A stretch of 64,000 nt of DNA from Ascidia mentula (taxonomy: Eukaryota > Chordata > Ascidiacea > Phlebobranchia > Ascidiidae), in the NCBI GenBank assembly GCA_947561715.1, contig OX387205.1, positions 13,459,001 through 13,523,000 of the forward strand, in the 5' to 3' direction. Each line of letters opens with the position of its first letter. The first letter of the stretch is position 1. The notes beneath the pieces are model-generated. The model made no database searches. It was given only the letters and a program-made list of their open reading frames with translations, and was not told where the DNA came from. Below, piece after piece: positions 1 through 12,365 of this stretch. The position numbers were made by a program, and so were the translations under genes.

Positions 1-91
1 TTAGCCCAACATGTCTTACATATGTTCATGATTGTGTTTTCAGTATTATTAAACTCTTCAACTTTTTATCCATCACACATTGTCTACGCAG

Positions 92-3000
92 ATTACGAGC
101 GCAATCACTATCACCATCTGACCCTGACCGCAACTGACCTTGGTTCGCCACCTCAAAGCGATCACGTGACACTCAGGATCCGCGTAACCGACGCCAACGA
201 CAATGGTCCAATATTCGAGAAACAGGACTACGTTGTGGCTCTTCGCGAAAACCTCGATCCGGGTTCTGAAATAGTTGAAGTTCGTGCTCTGGATGCGGAC
301 AGCGGTGAGAACGGCAGGACTGTGTATTACTTGGGCGAAGAGGATTCAAGCGCCAGCGAGTTGATCAACGTGGATCGAGATACAGGGATGGTCACCCTTA
401 ATCAGAAGCTGGACCGTGAATCCCATGATGGGTAAGTCAAGTCGGAGTTACGATCACATGATTTAAAAACCAACTCTTACGAAAAACGCAGAAAAGTGAA
501 ACTGGATTGTGCACGCCGTGGCATACAACGCCTTTTCCCAAACAAAATATACAAATTAATTCAAAATAAATATAGTAGAAACGATAACAAAGGCGACATG
601 CTCCACACGATGGATTCAGGCTTATCAGTAATTAATGCGAAAGTGTGTTACTTTCAGTGTAAGAATAGTAATTGAGGCGAGCGACTGCGGTGCAACGAAC
701 CGCAAAACAACCCGAACTTTCCTGACTCTCCACGTAGAGGATGTGAATGATAATGCACCGACAATCAACATCAACTACATTGTCGACTCCAAAGACAGTA
801 CAGGTATAGGGCATTGATGTTGGAAAAACAATCCGTATATTTCGGTAGCATAGTGGCTGCACCATTGCCGTTGTTTTTGTTAAATTTGCAGTCGACGAAT
901 ATTTTCTAATTGGATTTCCATGGTTAACTAACGTTTTAAAATATACGTTGGTATGATAAACACTTTATGAATAAACAAATAAGCAAATAATGATTAGTAA
1001 GCTGCTGACTGTAAACACTCTTCAGCTTATCAGGTAATATTAACCTTTTGAATTATTGTTTTCAGCTTACATTAGCGAGGACAGTCCGATTGGAACTTAC
1101 CTTGCCTACGTAAGCGCAAAGGATTTGGACAACGGAAGAAATGGAGAAGTCAAACTGACGATATGGACACAGAAGGTCACCGAAACTGGTAAGTGACCCC
1201 ACGTGTAATGGTAGTAAAATATACAAGAAGATAAGATGTAAAGAAACTGTACAGTCAGGTAATGAACGACCAAGGTCTAAAATCGGCGGATAAAACAATT
1301 TAAATTCTTTTAATACGCCGTGTCCGTCTCCACCGATTTAGACAGACTGACTGTTTAAAAACTTTATTTGAGTTATAACAAGTAATCCATTGATGACATA
1401 AGTTTTGTGTATTTTTCAGGCTACACAGTGGCGGATAGTGGTCACTTTTCCCTCGCCGCGGACGGACTGATCGGCACCGGCAAAATATTCGACCGTGAAG
1501 TGGAAAACCGGTTTAAACTGGTTATATCGGCTTGTGACAAGGGAACTTCCCCACGGTAAATATTCAATAATAACACAACAAAGCTTTTAAAATTCTACGA
1601 AATGTTCGAAATTTTACCAATTTGATTTCATTGCAGTTGCACTTTTTCCAACGTTACCATCGAGGTTTTGGATGAGAACGATAACGAACCAGAGTTCAAG
1701 AAAGATGTTTACGAAGTGACGTTGTCTGAAGGATCAGAAGTCGGAACCAACATTATAACAGTCTCTGCCTTCGACGCCGACTCCCTTAACGCACCAGCGT
1801 TGTCACTCAACCAGGTACAAGTTTTTTTCAATAATAGAAAACATTCAAACTCAGAAGAAGGTGAACTAAAACCTACAGACCAAACGCCCACATGTAGATG
1901 GTTTTTGCAAATTTGTGTATTTAATGTTCAGAAAATAAAACTGTACGAAGTGTTTACTTGTAAAAAATAGCAATGTAGATAATAACGCAAAATATTTTCT
2001 TCAGGACAAAGAAATCGCCGAGTCGAAGAACGGCCAGATTGTCTACTCGATTGATGCAGAAGAAAGATTCGTTACAATCGACTCAAGGTCGGGCAAGGTT
2101 ACCTTGATTCGACCCCTCGACCGTGAGCGGATGGAGAATATCAAGGTAGTGCTGCCTCAGCTTTGTGACGAGAATTGGAAATTTTAACGTTGTCGTATTT
2201 ATATCAAGGTTAAGATTGTGGCTACCGACGGGGGATTACCGAAGCCACATAGCAGTGCGTGTGTGCTGAATATCAAGGTGGAAGATGTGAACGACAACAA
2301 TCCCATCTTTACGAACCCAGCACTTGATAACCTGACTGTGTTCGCCACAATACTTAACAACGATGTTATTACGGTCATTACGGTAAGCTCGTAGCAATGC
2401 TTATACTACTGCTGTACATACTGTCCGCAGTTACATAGAAATCGAACCGGGTGGCATAGAAATAAAAGAATTAAACTTAAACGCGTTGATTTCAGGTGGC
2501 AGATTACGATTCTGGAGCCAACGGAAAGGTTCAGTTGGTCTTGAAGAGCGTGGATGGAATGAACGAAGGCGAGAGCAAAAACGGGGAAACACCGTTTGGT
2601 TTTTTTGTCCTGGACAACGAAAGCGGAGAACTGAGACTTAATTTGAGTCGAGAGGACCCTGAAAAGCTGGTTGGACAACACGTAGTTGTGCTACAGGTGA
2701 GAAGCATGTTGGCAACGTCTGAAGGCACTTTCACAGCAACAAAATGTGGAAGATATATTCACAGGCAAAAACGAACACAAACACTTTTACTAAGTATCGC
2801 AGTAATGCACTCTAATTTACGAACATTAAAAAAATGCTTTTCGCCTAATTATGTATTCTGCTATAGGCCACAGACGAGGGAAATCCCCCATTAAAGACAA
2901 AGGTCAACCTCGTCGTACAAATTTCGGATTCCTTGATTCCTTCTGAGCTGATGATCGGGCATAAGCCGACCTCATCGACGAAAGTCACAATTTCCACCGA

Positions 3001-5390
3001 GATGTTGATCATCCTTGTTTCACTTGCCGGCGCCACTCTGCTCCTGATTGTGGTCATTACTGTGGTGATCGTGAAGTGCAAGAAAGACAACAAGGTAACG
3101 AAAGAACGCATGTGGTTTTCAAGGCAGTTTAAATTAACGGTAGCATGCCGGCCACTGCTTCGAAAGGCACGTTAAGTTTGATGAACGGTTGTAAAGTAGA
3201 CTTAGGGTCTTCGCTGGCGACTCTTTCGGAATGCATGTTAAATTGAAAAAATCAATTAACTGCTTTACAATGATTCGCACTTTCTTTCGGCAATACGAGT
3301 GTGATAAGTTCTAACATACCAACAAATGCCTTTTGAGGACAAGCAGTCATTTCGTGGCAACTGATTCAAGACTTTCTTTGGCTTTTGTTTTGTCGTTCCT
3401 TCTCGATTTGAAATGCAAAGTATCCTGAATAATGGTTAATAATTTGCATCCGCAACGACTGATGAATGAATTTAAATTTAGCTGCAGTAGGATGAGATGC
3501 TTTGTCATGACTTATACCTGTTTACGTTTCATTGCAGAAAGTGCGGACTTACAACTGCAGAGATGCCGAGCATAAGAGCGGTTGGCTTAGGAAGAGAGGC
3601 GAATCCACAAAGAATGAAGAAACAAAATCAACTTCGACTAAATCTTCCACCGGTCATGACGCAATCACCAAAGTCAACGAGAAAGATACCAAGGGACAGC
3701 AAGATAAATCAGTCGCCGGCTCCAATAAGTCGAAGGCAACGAGGTTTGTTTTCACTTGCACAAATTACTTTGTTGGTTTTAGTTCTAAAACCATGAGATA
3801 AGACAATTAACAAAAGACAAAATTCTCAAGCTGAATGTGACAGCAGCAACGACAGTAGTTACTTACAAACAACACCACTAAAATGATATTTAAATCATAT
3901 TTTATTCACAAAACGCGAACTGCCGAAAACTGAAAGCGTTGTGTGACTGATGGGAGTAGAAGCTAACTGAGCATTTTAATTATTGAGCAGAAACCTGTCG
4001 GACTCGACGCGCGGATCATTTTCTGACCTCACAGCTTCGTCACGACAAGATTACGTCACCAACTACCAAGTGATCTCACCAGGCGAAAGGCCGCCCACGT
4101 CACTCAGCACGTTCTCGTGCGAGGGAAAGGTGTGATTTAGTGACGTAAATAATTTCGAAATGTGCATTTGAACTTTTACCTTAAAGTAGGATAGTTTGTG
4201 GTTTAATGTGACTCTGGTCAAAACGATTACTGATGCGGGGAAAATGTTATTTTGGTCAGCGCAAAGTTGTCAGAAACTACTTTGTTTATAATGTATTACA
4301 GGCGCCAATAAAGATTCAGTAGATTTTTTAACAAAACAACAGCAATGCACGCACGTCTTACAAATATTGTACAACCGATTTTCAGGCCGTATATTAAAAG
4401 TTTTAAGTAACTTGCAACTACAATCACTAAACTAAAGTTTCCTTTGATTTTAGATCGCCCAAGCAAAAATAATCGGACTCATTCCACCACCACCTGCTTC
4501 CTCACAAAACGATGGCGATAGTGGAAGGGGTGACAGTGATCCGGACAGCAGCAGTTTCAGTGGAACCAACGAACGAGACTTCCCGAAATCACTCGACGTT
4601 TTGCCTTACACGACTGTCGATATTCAAGGACAAAAATACGACTACGCTGCGCCGTCTAGCGGTAGCCGCTGTACTAATGAGTGTTTACAGTACGGACACA
4701 GCGACATCTGTTGGATGCCTTCACCGACTCACGGTAAGAAATCTGTACAAACTTCTGAAAGTTTAATAACGATTTTACCCTTTTGTTTAATGAGTTTATT
4801 TATCTGTTCCGACACCACTTAGTAAGGAGAAGTCAAAACACTATTCTGTGATGCAATGTATGAATAAAAATCACAACATTTAACGCTTTATTTGGTTTCC
4901 AGAATCTGCACTCAACAAAGCCGCTGCACACAATCACCTCCAGTTCCAGAACGAATACAATCGAGTGCTCGAGACAATCGAAGAGACGTCACCCCAACCA
5001 ACCGATTCGACGATCGCGTATGAATACGAACCGGACGCGATGCGAGAAAACGTTCGCCGTTCTATTTGCCGAATGGCATCCGAATCCCGGCGGCAAGAAC
5101 AACTACCCGAAACCGCGCATTGCCCTTATGACGTCACACAGCATGTAAATCCCCGATGGAACGACGCAGGAAGATTTTCCAACTCTTTAACACCCTCCCC
5201 AGCGCCGTCAAGCGGCATTGGCGCCTCTTCACAACTGTCTGGCGCGTCATCATCTGCCTCGTCACGCTCTGCAGGTTTCTGTGACGTAGGCCATCGTCAT
5301 CAAGTGTACGCTTCCGTTAATCAGTCAGGCGTGAGCATGCGGGAAACGCAGGAAATAATTGACGACATCGAGAAGTTGTTAGTGCATTAG
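92..5390 (+). CDS. Delta-1-type protocadherin, 3' part (13 exons, 5' end outside the window)
   Basis: Single-pass adhesion protein of the cell surface. Exons: 92-431, 658-803, 1066-1188, 1420-1555, 1637-1814, 2005-2145, 2209-2382, 2496-2696, 2867-3094, 3538-3743, 3991-4129, 4454-4733, 4903-5390 (stop TAG); all have GT/AG borders and matching phases. The ectodomain shows cadherin Ca2+ motifs DANDNGP, DVNDNAP, DENDNEP and DVNDNNP, with DRE and A-x-D motifs between them. The membrane segment is in exon 2867-3094 and is followed by KCKK. The tail has TYNCRDAEH, an acidic GDSGRGDSDPDSSS stretch like vertebrate CM1, and CTNECLQYGHSDICWMP, which is the CM2 signature of delta-1 protocadherins (PCDH1/7/9/11 group). 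The CM3 motif RVTF was not seen. The protein ends EIIDDIEKLLVH. Upstream repeats and signal peptide lie before the window. Confidence 0.93.
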
Positions 5391-5496
5391 GCGGTGTGTA
5401 ATACGCTGTGCCATTCTTTTAGTGTATAAGCTTGATTTTGTTAAAACCACTCTAACATTGCAGATCACTATACATGCGTGACAATTATTTGATGAA

Positions 5497-5502
5497 AATA
5501 AA
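5497..5502 (+). terminator. Polyadenylation signal of the protocadherin gene
   Basis: A canonical AATAAA lies 107 bases after the stop codon and is the first one on this strand after the gene. It implies a short 3' UTR. Confidence 0.6.
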
Positions 5503-6717
5503 CTTGTTTTGGCAAAATAACTCATCCTACTGATAAAAAGTAACTAATTTTGTGACAAATTATCATGAAATTAAGTAAATCGTTCGAATGTTAGGCTAGT
5601 GACTTGAACTTTTCATGGCAACCCCTTGTTCTTTCAACCGTGCCTATGTATCGCAACGCAAAACTGCATTCACGCCGTTTTTGTTTTGTTTTTGCTTCCA
5701 ACGCCGTTTCAACTGTGACGTTTTTGCTTTCTTTTCTTTGTTGCAATTAAAATCAAAAATCTTATGAAAACTGTGTTACCTTCGGGACTATTAGTGGATA
5801 AGTTGGATTTTGCAATCAAAGATGCAGCTTGAAAACTAAACTTTGAGCGCAACGCTTGCCTACGTAATTTGGAAATCCCAATTTCCCGATCATTAGCTTG
5901 GCAAGCCAACCGACCTCAAATCTGTGCATAGCTTGCCAAATTTGTTGATCAATTAGTACTTACCATTTTTTGCGTTATGAGCGCGACGATTGCTTTGTGC
6001 GGTCTGTTCACCATATTTGTCGAAATGTCATAATCACGCAGGAAGACGCTGAGCGATTATCTCTCAGAGGGTCTCAAAATTTTTAATTTTTAAGATAAGA
6101 CGTACCAAGCAGGCATGAGTTTAACGGTTGTTGAGGTTAGGATAGTTACAAAGCTCTAAAATTCTTTCGCAAATGGTACTTTTATGTGTATCAAAGTTCC
6201 AACATATGAGCACTGGAAGGATGTGTCAGACGCCACGACGAGCCACGCGAAAATGAAGAAGAAACAGATCTATTTCCGGATTTGGCAAAACAAACATTCT
6301 GAGCCTAATGCAAAACTCATGACAAAACGCGGCTTGTTTTGGAATATTTAAATACTGGCGAGAAAGCGTGCCAGTTAACACAATTTGGGTAGGAATTGGT
6401 AGCATGAGGCGTTGACGAATAACCAGTACATAAAATTAGAATACAAAAACAAGTTTCGATAAACAGCACCATCAGTTCTTATTCAAATAGAACGATAATT
6501 GAGTGAAGTGTTCACCTGTGTAACGCACAACAAGTGACGTTGGAAAAAGGTTGATTTCAGTAAGAAAATGTTAAATGTTGTTATCAAGTACATAAGAAGA
6601 CTATTATAATATATGAGTCACTAAGTCAATAGTCGAAAAAATAATAGTCAGTTTAGAGATGCAAAATGTTTGTGGGGAGGAAGGTAAAACACCAGCCCGG
6701 GCCACTATACGCAAGCT

Positions 6718-6768
6718 TCTGTCTACAGCTCACAGAAACCATATCATTGGCTCCACTTTGCCTATAAA
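6718..6768. repeat. Fragment of a fold-back repeat family
   Basis: The segment carries CTGTCTACAGCT followed by ATTGGCTCCAC. The same two blocks, in the same order and spacing, flank the outer right end of the full fold-back element at 28312-28382. It is a degenerate one-sided copy. Confidence 0.45.
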
Positions 6769-7494
6769 AAGCGCAACGGACTCTGAGCGGAAGTATCACT
6801 CAGTTAAGAGAGTGCCATGGCGCACAATGCGGCACGAACACAGTACATATTTTATTTCCTGGTATTTTAGCTAAAAGCACCCACATCTAGTAAAACCAAA
6901 TTGCCCTAAAAACGTATTAAGATAAGTTGGTGTTTTTACCTAGCAGTAGAAAAAGCAAATCCTCAGCGATTATCATCAAATTTTAAACTCTCGTGCCTTT
7001 TTTGGACATGATAAGTTATTTCTTGGGCTTTTCAAAATAAATTGCTAAAATAAATTGCCACCCATGTACCTCAGAATTAGTTGGGAAGTGAAAAGTAACT
7101 TCCTTGTTACGAAGAAATTTGCGTGTTGACCACATTTGCGTGTGGAAGTCACATTTTGGTCACGAAAAACGTGACATTATCCTCATTTTCTTGGTGGTGT
7201 TAATTCCAATATTTGGTAAAAAACGGTCGTGCAAATAGAGAAAAAATTTACAAAATTTAGGGATTGTGGTATTGTCTTTAAAAGCAACCAGTTCATATCA
7301 GGGAGGGTTAACAATGTAGCTGATTATTTTAAATAGCCAGAGTTTTCCTGTGATGTGTTGTTTAGCTTTTAAAGTTGGATTTATACCTTTAGTTGTGTCG
7401 TTAGTGGTTGGAGATAGCGTTAACTTTTTGTCAGTTGTTTTTAGGAATTCTGTTTGAACAATTAGGTACGTTCAGGCGGGGTCGAAGAAGACAA

Positions 7495-7500
7495 TATAAA
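7495..7500 (+). promoter_or_regulatory. Candidate TATA box of integrin unit 1
   Basis: TATAAA lies 42 bases upstream of the ATG at 7537. It would give a very short 5' UTR if used. No other promoter element was recognised. Confidence 0.35.
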
Positions 7501-7536
7501 GATAAATAGGGACTTTGTATAACCCTTTCCACAAGG

Positions 7537-10500
7537 ATGCTATTACACTGTTTTTTATGGTGCTTATGTCTGTATTTTCCCTCCGTCACGATTGGATCAA
7601 ACCTGGCAACTTCATCTGGCACGATTCAACTTGTTCATTCAGATGTTTTAAACGCAAATGAGATTTCGTCTGGAGACATCGCGCCCGCCTACTTTGGCTA
7701 CGACATCGATTTTCAAGGAAGGAGGTTGAGTGGCTTATAATTTAGATACACTTGGAATAAACTCAATGACTCATCAAATAATGTAAACAGGCCAAATTAA
7801 CTGGGTTTGTTATTTAGTATGCAAATGAATTAGGATTTTGACTTCATCGAATTAAATATTAACCACTATAGGAAACTTGAATTCACAACATGTGAAGAAG
7901 TAACGTTTATCTCACATAAAATTTGCTAAACCACACGCTTGTAACATGAAATCGGAGAATATATGCATGTATAACCATCCATGCTTGGTGTCTGTAAGTT
8001 ATAAGCTGACCTTAATGTTATGTGTACCTTGTTTGTTTAATGTACAGACTCTATGTTGGAGCTCCGAAGCGAAGAAATCCGGACAATAGAACACAGTGTC
8101 GAGTTGCAGATCTTCAAAGAAGTGAGCTGAATACAATGAAATTATAGTTCAACTTCATTTAATAATGAGCCAAAATTAAAATTAATGATAAACGCTACAG
8201 TAAACTGACCGCATGTGCCCTTCTTCTATATCTTTGTATACATTCGAGATTGAATTTTGACACATTTACAAGAAACACTATAGCAGTGATTCCCAACCTT
8301 TTTGCGGTTGCGTACCTCTTGGAGGTAAAACAATTTCGACGCGTACCACCTATAGTTGAGTGTTATAAAGTAATCTAGTGGATGAAGTATCGAATATTTT
8401 GAGATCAATCACGATTTTTTAAATTCGAACTGTATCCGTAAATTACGGAACGGTGCTCGCGTACCACCGGGTAGGAAACACCAGCACTTAAACCACGTGT
8501 GTGTTTGTAGATGACGTAAATTGCACAGCCAAAGGCAACATATTGTCATGCCGTGTTTCTCGTTCACTCGACACCTCGTGCAGCTCTGTTGCGCCACCAA
8601 ACGCCGAACCGGGCGACGCGTTCGGACTGAGCGTCAACGTGCTACCGGATGCTACACTAAGCGTAAGTGGATGTGTTAAACGTGGTGCGGACTTCTGCTT
8701 ATAAGGGTCGCCGGGTGTCGGGTTGCAGACGTCACATGTGTTATTTACGTCATAATGTACGGGATGCGAAATACGTCATTTTCAGGAGATACGACGGTCG
8801 TTATCGTCACAGGCATCGACCAACATGAAGTACTTGACCAAATGTGAAATACTAGCAGAAACCTGTTTCTTTTAAAAAGTTTGAATACGGTTAATTTTTT
8901 TGCCCTCATTTTCATTGCCTATAAACGAAGGGAATACCCTTCCGCACAGGAATCATACGTTTGTGTTTCCAACGTTTTGTAAACATTCATTGACTCCAAA
9001 TAAAATATTTCAGACATGTTCCCCAACCAAAGAGATGCCCTGTGGCTTACTTATGTACAGGCCGGGGTTTTGCTACAGAAGTAGAAACAGAGGAACAACT
9101 TGGAAACCAGGACCCAAAACTGCAACGAAAGGTTAGAAATGCGGTCGTTTTTGGTTTGTTCAGCAATAAAATCTCAATAAAGTAGTCATAGATAGAATCA
9201 GGTTTTTTAACTGAAAATATTGGTCGTATCAGGATTTGGGTAGTGTCACAGCTAAAACAATACCTACAAATTTCTAGTGTAAATATATCAAGTTGATGTC
9301 CTTGTGAAAATATGCCAGCCTATAAATGGATAAATATTGCTTTTAAACGTGTAGTCTTTCATTGAGCAAATCAAAAGATTAAAACTTTATATTTCTTTGT
9401 ACAGATTCGTATTGTGAACGGGATTTGGACTTAATATTCGTCTTGGATGGCTCAAGTTCAATTACATCCAAAAATTTCACACTGGTGAAAGATTGGGTCA
9501 AAAATATGGCGGCCTACTTCAGTATAGATACGGGTTTTGCCCGCATTGGGGTCGTCCAGTACTCCCATTACTACCTAAACCGGTAAGTTGTTGTCTGCTG
9601 GAAAGTGTTGCTAACAAAATCAACAGCTCAATTACTACAAAGTTCTTTTGTTCATGCCACGCAATATATTACAGTGCGCCTTTCCGGTCTTGGCGCTGCT
9701 AAAAAGACTGATTTAACATTTTCTAAAAGCACACTAGCTTTCGCGAGTTCCTCTCGCTTCATTGGGTCATGTCATATAACTTGACAATACCACAAGTGAT
9801 AGGTTATACTATTTGGGCAATTTAGCAGTTAAAAACGTGTTTTGTTCCACAGCGGCATTCACCGTCAACCATTCCTAAAGACAGAAGTCAAGCTTGGTTC
9901 CTGTCCAACAGTCGAGTGTTTCAACGTGCGTAAGACACTTTATCGTTTGACATAGAAATAAAATAGCAAATCGGCGATAGAACCATACAACTTGTTCTAT
10001 TCAGTCGTCATTTAAACTTCTCATAACATATGCCAATCTCCACCACACGGTGGCTATATAGAGCTCTATATACATTTTCAATGTAATCCTACAACGGTAG
10101 TGAACATATTTGAGGAAGTTTGTTTTATAAGGACGTGTGACTCGCACTCCTATGGCTTTGTTGGTGTGGTTTCTACTCATCGCATAATTGTACTTAAATA
10201 TATTGTGACAAATTGAGGCGACTGCATTATTATAACCTACATGTCAAAAACGTACATTGTTTTACGTGCAGAGAAGTGTGGATCGCATTCTCCAATTCGG
10301 CCACACAACCTACACAGCCCACGCACTCAACAAAACCGTGACAGATTTTGAAAACTCGGAAAGATTCACGAGAAGCGAAACTTCAAAAGTTCTTATCCTC
10401 CTAACAGACGGCGAGTGAGTAGAAAGTATTAAAATCGCGAATTAATATAGATTTAGTTTGAATAATATAGAATAAACATGACCATGGGTTGATACGAACG

Positions 10501-11344
10501 ATACAAAAAACACACCTAACCTATGCAAGGTAATTTTTTATTTTTGGTTGACATTTTGCCTTCACAATGAAGCACGAAAATAAAACAATTGACTTTAAAC
10601 GCTTCGGGAAAGTCAGGCACAGAAATAGCGCAGCGTTTTGCTGGTTAACGATTTCTATTAACAGCAGTTCGTTTTCAGTTCAACGGACGGAAACCAGTTA
10701 CCAGAGACCGCCGATTACGTCAGATCACGTGGCATAACCACGTTTGCCGTCGGGGTTGGAAAATACAACGAGACCGAACTAAGGGTATGAATAACACAGT
10801 ATAAAAACTACAAATAGTCCACGGAAAACTTGAAACACGATAAACATCAGAGAATTTACATTAAAACAACGTTATTTATGCAGACCATCGCTACTGGAAA
10901 CCAACAGTCAAAGAAAAACGTCTTTACTGTCGACGATTTTTCCGATTTGGAGAAAATCGTAGGACAACTGAAAGCTGCTATTCTTACAGTGACACTTGAA
11001 GGTATAATGTAACCAACAAGTCTTGGCGCAGATTAGGAAGATTGTATACTGGTTGCGTATGAAGCAAAATCATTCCAATACTTGTTCTATGTGTTTGTTT
11101 TATGTACAATTGTACATCAGTTTCACTGCAAAACGTGTAACGTAGTTGACAGTTTTGATGGAACAACTCATAAATCGTATACTCGGACAATTCGCGGTTC
11201 TCCACCTACTTCATTTATTTATATTGGCGCAACGAAGTGTGCTTAAAAGTAACTTGTGTGTTTGCTTCAGGTGGTTCCAACACAGCGGCGTCTTCGTTGG
11301 GATTACAACTGGGAGAAATGGGGTTTTCAATGCAATCTAGCAAG
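7537..11344 (+). CDS. Integrin alpha variable unit 1 (signal peptide, blades 1-2, alphaI domain)
   Basis: N-terminal half of an alphaI-containing integrin alpha chain, 408 codons. Exons: 7537-7724, 8048-8121, 8511-8662, 9014-9131, 9405-9582, 9853-9925, 10272-10414, 10679-10784, 10884-11001, 11271-11344. The ATG opens a hydrophobic signal peptide of about 20 residues. YFGYDIDF and LYVGAP are blade 1 FG-GAP motifs; GDAFG belongs to blade 2; exon 4 has YRPGFCYRS and a TW. The alphaI domain starts at DLIFVLDGSSS, giving MIDAS motif DxSxS; the MIDAS Thr is in TYTAHAL and the MIDAS Asp in LLTDG. FAVGVG and TVDDF follow. VTLEGG keeps the Glu that acts as intrinsic ligand in alphaI integrins. It ends GEMGFSMQSSK in phase 0 at donor GTGTAT. 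Ligand specificity cannot be read. Confidence 0.88.
8284..8484. mobile_element. Probable non-autonomous hAT transposon relic in intron 2 of unit 1
   Basis: It begins CAGTGATTCCCAACCTTTTT, a typical hAT-type end, and finishes with GGTAGGAAACACCAG, a diverged inverted partner (about 9 of 15 positions match). The flanking 8-mers CACTATAG and CACTTAAA agree at 5 of 8 positions, so the target duplication is decayed or doubtful. There is no transposase in its 201 bp. Confidence 0.5.
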
Positions 11345-11383
11345 GTGTATAATCTAACTTGCAGTACTTGGGAATGGTTGCTT

Positions 11384-11456
11384 GGGTGTGTGTGTGTTGT
11401 GTGGGTTTACGTGCTTGTGTGTTTTTTGCTTTCGTGTGTGGCTGTTGTGTGGAATG
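11384..11456 (+). repeat. GT-rich tract after the last exon of unit 1
   Basis: An imperfect GT/GTTT-rich stretch begins about 40 bases after the last donor of unit 1. Similar tracts follow the last exons of units 2 and 3 and precede the constant region at 45151-45203. If the intron is retained, this tract would encode a strongly hydrophobic tail ending in a TAA at 11459-11461. Confidence 0.7.
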
Positions 11457-12192
11457 GTTAAAATAAGCGGAACGCGATTGGCCGCGTAAGATATCAGGTT
11501 AGTCACGTGGCTTAGCTCTGTCTAACGATAGCAACTAAACAATTCATGGAAAGGTGAGTAATTTGATGAATGGGATTCCATCTAAGACCTACGTTAGTCA
11601 CTCGCAACATGGATCGAAGAGCGAGTAAGTTGGTAAGAGATGGTTACACTGTGGTAGGCAATCTCCTTTGTCTTCATCAGGCATTCTTTTACAAAAACCA
11701 ACGCCCGAAACTTATTAAACACTACCGAAAAAGTACATTACCGAAACTTAAATTCAAGTCATTGTTTGAAAAAGGAAGCGGGACATATGGATAAGCAACT
11801 ACTTTTAACCAGCGACCTTGAAGTACATGAACACGTTTACACGTTTTCTGCCAATACAAAAATGTTGAATTCGTGGAAATATTCTGTGAAAAAAAATATC
11901 TCACTTCGCGTCAGCACTTTTAAGCGCACTTCCTTTAAGTTACGTCGGGGAAGTTGCGAAACCAGAAAGTGCAGAATAGCAGAGAAGCGACAGGGGTTTT
12001 CAATTCAGATTGAAGGACGCGGAAGCGATCATTTTTGAGTTAACATATTAGAGTCGAGAGTAGGTAAGGGGATTCAAAATACTGTATATAGAAAGGCTAC
12101 ATGTGACAACGTCGGTGCACATGTTCGTTAAGCGCATTACGAATGATTCAAAATTAAATGTAATACAATCAGTCGGATATTTTTGTGACGAC

Positions 12193-12200
12193 TATATAAA
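12193..12200 (+). promoter_or_regulatory. Candidate TATA box of integrin unit 2
   Basis: TATATAAA lies 173 bases upstream of the ATG at 12366. That distance suits a 5' UTR of about 140 bases. Sequence evidence only. Confidence 0.35.
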
Positions 12201-12365
12201 ACTGAACGTGGGTTCCCAGACGAGTAAGGAAAGGCCTGACTGCTTTAAAAAAAATTTAATTGCAGAATAAAGAAATGGGACTAAGCAGTCGAGATATAGT
12301 TGTGATAATAAGAATTCTTTGTTTTCTATATGTTTTTATATAGGTGTTTGAAGCCATAGCGAGCC

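Larger units (their letters stand above)
5391..7494. other. Intergenic region between protocadherin and integrin unit 1
   Basis: No convincing coding exon was seen on either strand. It contains the protocadherin 3' end, a fold-back repeat fragment near 6718-6768, and a TATAAAA at about 6762 next to that fragment with no gene directly after it. Confidence 0.5.
11345..12365. other. Spacer between integrin units 1 and 2
   Basis: It holds a GT-rich tract at 11384-11456 and a candidate TATA box at 12193-12200. No blade 3-7, thigh, calf or membrane-segment exon of an integrin was recognised, so unit 1 has no C-terminal half of its own here. Confidence 0.6.
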
